Part shown: positions 55,226-64,000 of the stretch, piece after piece
Numbering within the stretch: the stretch's first letter is position 1
Layout of the letters: every line of letters starts with the position of its first letter
Assembly: GCA_023053545.1 (NCBI GenBank)
Contig: JAKZAN010000005.1
Location: 4,650,001 to 4,714,000 of the forward strand
DNA from: Lepidurus packardi
Taxonomy: Eukaryota; Arthropoda; Branchiopoda; Notostraca; Triopsidae
Reading direction: 5' to 3'
DNA: 64,000 bases
Program-made: the position numbers and the translations under genes
The notes under the pieces: generated by a model
The model's database searches: none
What the model was told of the DNA's origin: nothing
Seen by the model: only the letters and a program-made list of their open reading frames with translations

Positions 55226-56609
55226 TCGCGACGTTACTCCTGCTTGATTTTGCTTCACTCACCACGCTCAGTATTACCTTCTTTCTTTTTGGAGAGAAAG
55301 ATATGGTGCAGAGCCAATAGTATTAAGTTAGTGTTGGTGTTTTTGGGACCGCAGTTATCTATCCAGGACTGAGTCTCTTAATTAATTGGAGGGAAATTGT
55401 AGGGGAGAGGATAGGGGATGAGTAAAAAGTAGTTATGTTCCGCGACTAAGATTTTAAGGGCGAGATGGCTGCGAGGGTGTGCGTGTGAGAGGGGATTTCT
55501 GCTGGTAGTGGCCAAAGCTTGATGAACGACTCCAAGTCAGTACGCGCGACTCGCGAGATTCCGCGATCTCCCTGCAGACCAAAGTACTGAGAGAGAGAGG
55601 AGCCTTGCCTGGCTGGGCCCATTAATGAGGTTGACACAGGAGAAGGAGATTGTCGTCATTCTCATCCTTTGGACCCTTCGGCTAATGGGATTACTGTCGG
55701 CTCTCTTCACATCCCGTGGCTTCGCCCACATTTCTGCTGTTGCTTCTCCGCCTCCTAGTCGTCTGTCGCGTCTCTCTTTCTTGGGTTCGCTGTGTGCATT
55801 TAGCTCAAAACTTATCATCATTGGCCAAAGATAGCTAGACATGCTCCTCATATATACAACCATCATTGCATGCAATCGCAAATTGCTTTAGTACTATCAC
55901 CGCTCTATTGCTGCTCAACATAATCACTCTGTAACGGGATTGTAAGCAATGTGACACACTTTCGGAAGCCCTTTGGTTGTATAAATTTACTCGCCGTGCC
56001 CTTATTCGCACAAAGAAAATCTCCTAATAGCCTATTTTTCCTGGATAGGCTTAACCCCCCCCCCCCATCCCCTGCTCGTCTGCACCCCTTCTCTCCATTC
56101 CCTCCCTTTCCGTAATTAAAGCCTTTTCATTACATTGGAGAGCCAAATGGGTTTGTAATTGAAGCCGTGAAACCAATAAAGTACCCCCTACTTTTTTCTA
56201 ACGTCATATTTTAACTTTGCCGACAGGAACAGTAATAAGCTCTAGTACCGAAAACAATATTTCTGTGAGGATAAGAGAAAACAACGGTAGTCTGACGCTT
56301 TTCCCAGACATTTTGTTGGAGAAGAATGAAAGTAAAAACCTTTTTCCCCAAGCTCACTTGTTCATCCTGTTAGGCGTGTTAGGATGAACATTTCTGAATT
56401 ATTTCTGCCACCATTGCAAGTTCTATAAGACAAGACGTGCTTGGCCGATTTTTCGGTCTGAAAAATGGATTTAGGAAATCAATAAATATCAGGACAAGGA
56501 GGTTTAACATGACGCGTGTGGTTCAATCTTACTGATAATTTATAAGGGGCAGTAGCCAACAAAAACCAATTTTATCTAAACAAAAATAAAAAAAAAATCC
56601 AGTTTGTAT
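55226..56609. other. non-coding stretch
   Basis: No supported gene. A C-tract lies at about 56051-56064. Confidence 0.4.
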
Positions 56610-56940
56610 TGATAGTAATTCTTTTCTGTCATGCGTCAAGTAGTAATTAAGTTACTAAGGAACGCAATTTCCGTAAAAAAGAATCACGTAGCTTCCTGAC
56701 GTCACATACGTGTCAATACATCTATGGTAGCCAGGAGCTTGTGTTTTTATTATTAGCATGGGACTAAACGGTAACCATTCAATTTATAAAAAAGGCAACC
56801 ATGATAACTAGCGCTGTGCACCACATCCTGCCACCACTGTGACGTCATGATCAAAAGTTTTAAATCTCACGGTTGATAAAAAAATGAGAAATTATTCGTT
56901 TTTAATTAATTTCGACTACAAGTCTTGATCAACCCCTAAC
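56610..56940 (+). repeat. R1 dispersed repeat
   Basis: Landmarks in order: TGTCATGCGTCAAGTAGTAA, AATCACGTAGCTTCCTGACG with TGACGTCA at 56698, AACGGTAACCATTCAA, GGCAACCATGATAACTAGCG, and GTGACGTCATGATC at about 56837. It carries two perfect TGACGTCA sites. Confidence 0.65.
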
Positions 56941-58664
56941 ATACGATTGGGGGAACTGGGGATACGATTGCCCTTTAAGATAGCAAATGAGATTCCAAGT
57001 GTTTTTTTTATGTATGTTATAGATATTTCGTACATACGTTTTTTTCTTTTTTTCGTGAGGGGTTCGCAGCTGACGGTTATAAATGTGTCAGGGATTTTGT
57101 TTTTATTTATACGTTTAAATAACGCATGTTGTAGTTGGGGTGCGGCTAGACCGCAGTGCTAACAGCAATGGTAATACGAAGTTTTGAATGAAAGGAATCA
57201 TTAAGGAGGGAAGGGAGGGGGTGGCATTAATGGCTAAGTTTAGATAGTGAAATGTCATCAGCGAAAAGCCGTGGCGGGCTTTTCGCCTGGTGACATTCGT
57301 TTGGCTTTAGAAAGGGGCAGCTAATTCACGGTGTCCTGTCAAACTGGCTTTTGCTTGTAGTTTGCACTGCCGCTGTTAGCCAAAAGTAATGAAAAGTCGG
57401 ATGTTTGTGATATTTATTTTGACTGTTATCTTTTTTTTTTTTGGGGGGGGGAGGGGTCAGACCTAAGATCTAAGTCTGAATGCGTTCCTAGCACACTTTT
57501 GATTGAGAAATGGCAACATGCTCAATCAATGTTGAGGAGCCTGGCGCTTCATCTATAACGGAAATCGCCAGACAGAAACACAAAAAATTTTGATTAATGA
57601 AAGATGAACTGCTGCCTTAGGCTTTTGCTCAATTCACTGCTTCATTTCTCCAACAGTCAGCAACTAGTTTAAACCAATTGACTTATATGCGCTTAACGAA
57701 ATGTGCCCAAACATAAAAAAAAAGTATTTTGTCTCTTGGTAAACACTTTATCAATGAATATTACCTTTAAACGCTGTATTGGTAGCGTAATTTTACAATT
57801 GTATCGACACTGTAGAATTTTTTTTATTGGCATACGAAGTACCGGGCCCCAGAAGTCCTTTGCTGTACATAGATGCGCAGAGAAACTTCCGAAACGTTCA
57901 TGAAGGTCTGTGGAACGACACGCTTCTAATATGTATAAAGCGTCGTGATATGCCATAGGGTATTGGGGATTATCTTTTCTTTACTTTTTTTTCTGCGATA
58001 CGCGAATTAAAAATTGTCTATCAGTAGAAAAACAAGCATCGCTTCCATATTAGTCTGGCATAGAAATATCTATTCAACCCTATTTCAGGAGAATGGTTTT
58101 CCCAGGTTGATATAACACAGTGAAAAAATCGTTTAAACTGCGCGAGAAGAGCATGGTGAATTTTCTAATGGTGCAGAAAATAATTACTTTCCTTTTCTAA
58201 TTACCCTAAAATAAATTTTTGCTCAATAACAGATTTCTTCCGGTATTCTCCGTAGTGAATTGGAAAATAATTACTTTTGAGCTCGTTCGCCAAAGGAGAG
58301 AATTTCTTTGTTTTGCGAGTTTCTTTTTTCAGCTTTTAGTTACGTTTTAAGAGAAATATTTTATAGATAAGTTTGGCAACAAAAGTTATTTTCTTTTATT
58401 ACTGACAATGTAAAGATGAAGAATTAAAGGAAGTTTAATTTTCACGGAATGACAATTGCAAGCTGGTTGGGAAGTAACAATTCTCCGAAATTTCAAACTT
58501 TAGAAATATGAGTAGAGATATTCATTTATTTCCTCGATTAATTTCTTACAATTATTCGATGCAACCATAATGCCATCGAAATTCATGACATTAGCCCAGC
58601 AAAACAGGAAAGGTCTTAGCCCTTTCTTGTAGCTCGGTAAGGAGTGTCACGAAGTTTAGGACCC
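56941..58664. other. non-coding stretch
   Basis: No supported gene. A T10G8 tract is near 57432-57450, and a short inverted repeat AGCCCGCC/GGCGGGCT-like stem lies near 57268. Confidence 0.35.
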
Positions 58665-58667
58665 TAA

Positions 58668-59545
58668 TAGCGATTTTCACTGGTCAGTCTACTCTGGCAA
58701 AGCGTACTCCGAAACTCAGATTCGCCATGAGATCTCGGATTCGCTACCCCCAGTGGAGGGCGCTGGTAATTTTAGGGGTAAACCGCAGCCATACTTGTTT
58801 ACACTTTCTGCCCGCGCAACTTACGTTTTTTTAGAAGTACTGAAATAAATGGCGGTTTTTCAGGAATTTATACGTACTAGTGAAGGTGGTTTAGCAGTGA
58901 TAGGAAGCGATTTTCTTTGCTCAGTGCTATCTGAAGGTTTTCTGTATTTGTTTTGCAAATATCCTCTTATTGATTCGGAAATATGTTAGGAGAAATCAAA
59001 GTGCAAGCTGTGTCAAGAAAATGCCTTGAAGTTTGTAAACATGTCAATCAGCAGCTCTGAAACCTGCCGAGTAATCCTAAAGTTTCGTTTAAACTGTTAA
59101 CAAAATTATTATTAAACTGTGCCTCTGTGTGGAACAGATATGCTACATACTTCCCAATCTGAGTACTTGTGCACCTTCGATATAAAATCTGGAATTCTGG
59201 GTTTTGACTCTTCGGATCTTTCTGCTAAAAGCATACACATCATTCTTCCATAATTTTCTTCGTCACTATCACTACAGGAACTTGAAGACGGGTTTTCAAG
59301 CAAAGCAAGTAACAATTTCTCTCTATTTGGATCCACGTTTCCCGCGCAAACGAACGCACTCTGGATATCCTAGTCCGACTTCGAAGACGGGGTGGCCGAA
59401 GGTAATCTTTTTGACTCGAAACGGAGTGAGATTTCCAGGGAAGGGCGTCAACAAGAGTAACTCCCCCTCTGGCTGGCTCAGTGAAAGACATCGCCGCTAC
59501 TCGGAGTAAATAAGAGTACTCCCGAGTAGCCAGTGAAAATCGCAA
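58668..59545 (-). mobile_element. PIF/Harbinger-type non-autonomous element
   Basis: This 878-bp element is bounded by inverted repeats TAGCGATTTTCACTGG (58668-58683) and CCAGTGAAAATCGCAA (59530-59545), which match at 15 of 16 positions. It is flanked on both sides by TAA (58665-58667 and 59546-59548), the three-base target duplication typical of PIF/Harbinger transposons. Inside, on the minus strand, is a short coding exon resembling the start of a HARBI1-like transposase. The catalytic domain is missing, so this is a deletion derivative. Confidence 0.75.
59151..59336 (-). CDS. N-terminal exon of a HARBI1-like transposase (fragment)
   Basis: An ATG-initiated frame of 62 residues begins MDPNREKLLLALLENPSSSS, has an acidic Ser-rich stretch (CSDSDEENYG), and ends KPRIPDFISKVHKYSDWE at GAA|GTATGT, a usable phase-0 donor. 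Read through the donor, the frame runs on to a stop at 59112. Harbinger transposases often begin with a short acidic leader followed by a Pro-Arg-Ile ... Tyr-Ser-Asp segment just before the helix-turn-helix. No downstream exon with the DDE residues exists before the element ends at 58668. Confidence 0.5.
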
Positions 59546-59719
59546 TAAGTTTCTCTCACTACCCTTTAGCATATATTCTTTCATGTAAATCCGAACATTC
59601 GTAATTAATATGGGAATTACTTGCATGGTAAGATTCCAACCTACTTAATCAAACGCTTGTATAGTCAGCAAAAAATGTCTTAAACATTTGAGCAAATACA
59701 CCAGTTTCTATTGGCGTTT

Positions 59720-60070
59720 TTCTCTCCAACATGCACGAGGTATAATTAAGCCATTAAAGAAAAAAATTTCATAAAAAAGATGGCGTGACTTTCTGACGTT
59801 GTAGAAGTATCAGTATTCATGTTACACGAGAGTTTTGTTTACTTTCTAAAGCATGGCAGTAAACAGTAGCCATGGTAACAAGCGCTTGTAAGCCACGCCA
59901 ATATCCATATGTGACGTCATGACCACAATGTTTGCATTCCCATAACTCGTGAAGGGTTAATCGTAAAAATTTGAAAAAACTGTGTAGTTCGTAAACTAAC
60001 GTAGACAATAAGCAATCATCCAAATCTCAACATGTGAATTTCGTGGTTATTGTCCTTAAAACTCAATAAA
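59720..60070 (+). repeat. R1 dispersed repeat, full length
   Basis: It starts CCAACATGCACGAGGTATAA and runs through GGCGTGACTTTCTGACG, AGCCATGGTAACAAGCGC and GTGACGTCATGACC (59919). It ends AAATCTCAACATGTGAATTT and GTGGTTATTGTCC. Confidence 0.65.
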
Positions 60071-62069
60071 ACTAAAAAAAAACAAAATATCCAATAAAAG
60101 AAGGCCGTATAGAGTGTCTTTTGTACGTTGTATATTTAACTGCCAGTCTAAATATATATATGTATAAACTAAGGGATATTGGGTAAGAAACCGGCTTGGA
60201 AAGGGATTGAATAGGTCATGTTGTAAGACGTAAAAGGGGATAGTAAAGGTTTTGTATGCTATTACGACTTCATAGTACTGTCGGACATTTCCCCAACCTT
60301 TGCTGTGTGTATATACTGTATAGAACGAGGTTTGCATCATATGCAGCTATTCTGTGGTCGTTGGGTGTTGGGTATCATGAAACCAGATCCGAATCAAGGA
60401 CTGCGATAATACACCGAGCTGATGAGTAATGAATGGGCTTAAAGGAAAAGGAGAAAAAATCAGAGAATTCCTTTTTACTCCCCAGTGCGCTGCACACAGC
60501 ACCTGACAGAAAACCGTTTCTTCCATTATTTTTCTTTTTTCTGCTTCCTTCTAATTCTTCTCCTCTTACTCTTTACTCTTTTTTTTCTATTTTTACTTTT
60601 TTAATTCCAAGCCCACCCAAGTTCCTGTCTTACATGATAAGAAATGGGATTTGGTGCATGTGCGTGCTCCTGGCTGAAAATCAAAAGTTCATCTTAATAA
60701 TTTAAATTTTTCGTTCTATTATTTTTTTCTTTTTACTTTATTTTTTATTGTCGAGTCACATTTGTGATGGATTTTCGGCAAGCCTTCCTTCAACTTGAAA
60801 GGCACGCCCGGGAAAAGAAAATGCTGGAGAAAAGGAAGATGAGCGCAATAATACAGTATTAAAACTCCCTTCGTTGCCAAAACTTCCTGTGAGACTTTTC
60901 ATCGCTTTTGCATTGTAAATTACTCAGGTGTGTAAAGAAAAGCACCTTAAAAGCTTTTTCTTACCGATACGAAAGCGAAAATTATCTCGCACATAAATCT
61001 ATATATATACTTCCTATACCTCTTCTCTCGCTCTCCTCCCTTTTTTATAATAAACCATTTTATGGACTTACCTTAGTGCTCGTGCTTCCCTGAAAAGACA
61101 TATAAATTGAGTTTTTTTGCCGTACTGCATTTTTTCAAGTGACAAATAGAGACAAACGCTTTCCGCTGTTTAACCGTTGGCGCACATCCTCTACGGCATC
61201 ATTTAGCGCATTATAGAAACCCAAAATCGGTCCGTCGTTAATCTGGCATGGCGAAGGCAGAGGTGGGCAATAAAGCAGAGAGATGAGAGTTTAATTAGTT
61301 CGTGTTATGCTAATCAAACCCAGCAGGGTCATTTATGCATGGTGAAAAGGCGGAAAACTGGCAAACAAACTTCTCGTAATTGTTTTGGCCCCACGGAGCA
61401 GAAAACTTCTCAAAAGAGTGTTAACAAGTTTTTCTAATAGATTCCGATCGGAAAATTCTATTTAAATTCATTGAAATATCCTCTGGTATCCCCTTAGTAA
61501 TGGTGATGAGGTCTTGTTAACGGTCACATCACATGCGAACAGGTCCCGTGAACCATTAGAAGCAAAGTTCTATATATTTATTGTTGTTCTCCCGGGGAAT
61601 GAGACAGGTCCTCTGCGCTTTTAATGTACATAGAAGCAGCTAAATCAATAGCAGTCACTGCAAGGAAAAGTCCTTCCGCAGGTTAACGTATAATTAGTGA
61701 CAGTAAGAAAAGAATTTTTACGTGAAGGCGTATGTGAAACATTTCTGTCACGGAAAGAAAAACAGTCCATCTTTACTGTGTCGAATGCTTGGTAACGTAA
61801 CAAGCCGCAGTTCTGATGTTTTATGACTGGTCATTAGTAATAAGCAAAGAGATATAGATTTGTTTACCGTGATAGCAATCTTTTCTTCCGGCATTTCCTT
61901 TTTTGCTGTTTTCTGTTTACTCATCGCCAAACCGATGGTTTTTTCTTCTTTGAAGCTCTTCTTGCTTTTTTTATTTTACGTGTTCTTCGGAGTCCCGATT
62001 GGATTGAGATACGATTTTTTAGCATAAAAAAAAGGAGAAAGGAAGGAGAGGAGGTATAAGCTATGCAAG
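60071..62069. other. non-coding stretch
   Basis: No supported gene. Pyrimidine-rich between 60525 and 60610. Confidence 0.4.
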
Positions 62070-62540
62070 TCAGATATCTTTGGAGTTGACATTGACAAGT
62101 GTTCCCTGCCGCCATATTACTACACTTTTGTTTGTTTTTTCGTCTGTGGGCCATATAGCATGAGTGAAGCCCTTCGCCCTAATACAGTTATGGCTGGCGT
62201 AAAAAATCGTGTCACCTAACCAGGCTTTACTATAGAAAGACTTCATATCAGGAAAATACTTTGGAAATTTCCCTTTATGTAAATAATAAAAAAAAAGAAC
62301 AGAACCGCTGCATGGGTCTTTCGCGCTCCAAGAAAAAGGAATATCAGGGTAGCTTAAAAAGTTCGCTCCTCGCTTTACTGAACAACAAAAATGGCGTTCG
62401 GAAATGTCACGTGATCCGAGTCCAAGCTTCTGCTTCCGAAATGTTTTTTTCTCAAGTTTACCGCACCTAACCAGCTTTCTAATAGTACTAAACATTTCGA
62501 ATTTATTCACCAACATGTCATTGGTAACCTTCTTATCCAT
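62070..62540 (-). other. 156-codon open frame, coding status unclear
   Basis: An ATG-initiated minus-strand frame. The N-terminal 45 residues are basic (VNKFEMFSTIRKLVRCGKLE); the remainder is aromatic-rich with no recognisable domain. No promoter or splice signals support it. It may be accidental. Confidence 0.15.
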
Positions 62541-62793
62541 TCATGGTCTATGTTAGTGAAATTGGAAAATGCAAACCTGTGTCCCTAAATTCATGGGCGC
62601 AACACCAGTAAGCTCAACATAAAATTCAAACACAAACTACGGCAAGACTGTATGAATGTGTATACTGGGGGTTTTACTGTAAGAACTTGATGCAGCTTTC
62701 CTTAAATACGGAAATGGACAAAAATAGTGTTACGTTCAGCTGGCTCAACAACAGTAAATTCAACTTAAAATTTCAAATGCAAGGTTCTATACA

Positions 62794-63534
62794 CAGTAGG
62801 TGCCGCTTATTGTGATCACTGGTTATAAGAATCGACCGCTTTATGGAATCAAATTTTAAAGGATACATTTCGTAGCATTTTAAGTGGTTATTAGAATCGC
62901 ACTTTCGGATATTCGAATCAATTTCGAAAGAATCTGCACATGTGCAGTAATGAAACTACAGTAGTGATTGCTTCATGGACTTTACATATTGACATTGCTT
63001 TTACGTCGTTTTGACCCATCCTGTCATTTCCATCCTACTACTACACTTCGGGCAAATCCCTTCTAAATTCCCCGTTCAATTAAATAAACAGGTTATTCAA
63101 TTGAATGACCAGTTCCTTTAATTGACTGGGAAATTAGAAGGGATATCGTGTTGAGAACCCTACCTAAGCGTAGGAGTTTAGGGTTCAAAGGCACAGTGTT
63201 AGTTGTGTTTTAGACATCCGGTTATATGTAAATGGCGACGGAAGAAGAAAAGACTTGATTTAAATGTAAGAAAGAAATAGCGGCTCTTTGAAACTTATGA
63301 CAATTTAAATTTAAAAGATTTGCCGCAAAGGGAAGCGGCCGTTAAATTAGGAATTACTCAATCATCTTTATCATAATTGTTGAAAAATCGTTACGAAATA
63401 AAGAATAGTGGGTGGAGTGAATATAGAAAAAAGGAAAGATCTGTAAAAGTGTCAAATTTTCGGTTATTGGAATCTCCACTTAATAGGATCAGTATTATCT
63501 TGGCCATCGTGATCACAATAAGCGGCATCTACTG
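62794..63534. mobile_element. pogo/Tigger-derived non-autonomous element, copy 2
   Basis: 741 bp bounded by CAGTAGGTGCCGCTTATTGT on the left and its inverse AATAAGCGGCATCTACTG on the right, followed by TA. At about 63286-63420 the plus strand encodes LFETYDNLNLKDLPQREAAV, KLGITQSSLS, a stop, and LLKNRYEIKNSG: the CENP-B/Tigger helix-turn-helix. It is better preserved than the copy at 10574-11370 and has no DDE domain. Confidence 0.8.
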
Positions 63535-64000
63535 TATAACGTTTTAAATATAACAAGTTCATACAAACTCTCTTTGAAAGTGGTACAGTTTAACGCAAAT
63601 ATGAAAATTCACCAACAAAGGCCATACAACTTACAGAAAAAGTTTCGTACATGAAACGTATTGACGAAATAGTTCAAGTTTTATCCATTAACTACTAGTC
63701 TTTGTCTTAACTATTTTGTAAAAGAAACAAATTTCTTAAAATTAAAAAGATATATTTTTTTAGTGGCTAGAAAGCATACCCTGTAAGTTCGTGCATCGCG
63801 TGCTGGAAAAGTTGGTGTTTGATCGCAATCGAAAGTTGTCGCACCCCAACAAGTTATTTAGGAAGAAATTTGGGGCAGAACTTGAAACTGGTTCCCCGAA
63901 CTACCTACTGAATACCCCATACAGTGTATGAGCTTCGAAATGATGAGTCACGCTATAGTCGAGGAATCTTTTTTTCTTTATTTAGATATGAAATCTGAAC
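63535..64000. other. non-coding stretch at the window end
   Basis: Nothing recognised. Confidence 0.4.

Overview
The window is animal nuclear DNA. Genes are split by short GT-AG introns (mostly 56-110 nt), AT content is roughly 60 percent, and there are no bacterial operons, tRNA or rRNA genes. An arthropod is the best guess: the minus-strand gene at 8.8-11.6 kb looks like a secreted cysteine-rich protein of the arthropod DUF4789 type. The compact introns would suit a branchiopod crustacean such as a Daphnia relative, but that identification is inference, not something the sequence proves.

Genes are concentrated in the first 15 kb. From left to right these are: a possible exon of an unknown minus-strand gene (0.75-0.87 kb); a 14-exon plus-strand gene for a multi-CUB-domain extracellular protein ending in a hydrophobic tail (2139-6422, with its 5' end not found); a broken relic of an SLC17-type transporter on the minus strand (7.87-8.14 kb); and the minus-strand DUF4789-like secreted protein gene (8811-11551). 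The last gene has a duplicated first exon, and the copy nearest the gene body carries a frameshift. Next come a degraded jockey-like LINE reverse transcriptase fragment (12.1-13.2 kb), a two-exon 69-residue predicted ORF whose stop lies 7 nt before the next start codon, and a complete four-exon COX11 gene (13525-14534) with one non-canonical GC-AG intron.

From 15 to 64 kb the DNA is almost gene-free. Its clearest coding signal is a signal-peptide exon at 29893-29983 (+) ending in a strong phase-1 splice donor. I infer that much of the right half is the long first intron of a secreted or membrane-protein gene that continues beyond the window. A TATA-driven single-exon ORF at 39.4 kb and a few isolated open frames are weaker candidates.

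The repeats are informative. Two copies of a pogo/Tigger-derived non-autonomous element share an inactivating stop codon. A separate Tigger-type transposase fragment lies at 27.3-27.75 kb. An 878-bp PIF/Harbinger-type element at 58668-59545 has matching terminal inverted repeats and TAA target duplications. A dispersed repeat of about 330 bp (called R1 here) has at least six copies, several carrying TGACGTCA sites. A second family (R2) has four. There are also a nearly identical 196-bp tandem duplication and an uninterrupted (TC)51 microsatellite. The octamer GCAGAAAT/ATTTCTGC is strongly over-represented and clusters at 51.7-56.4 kb.
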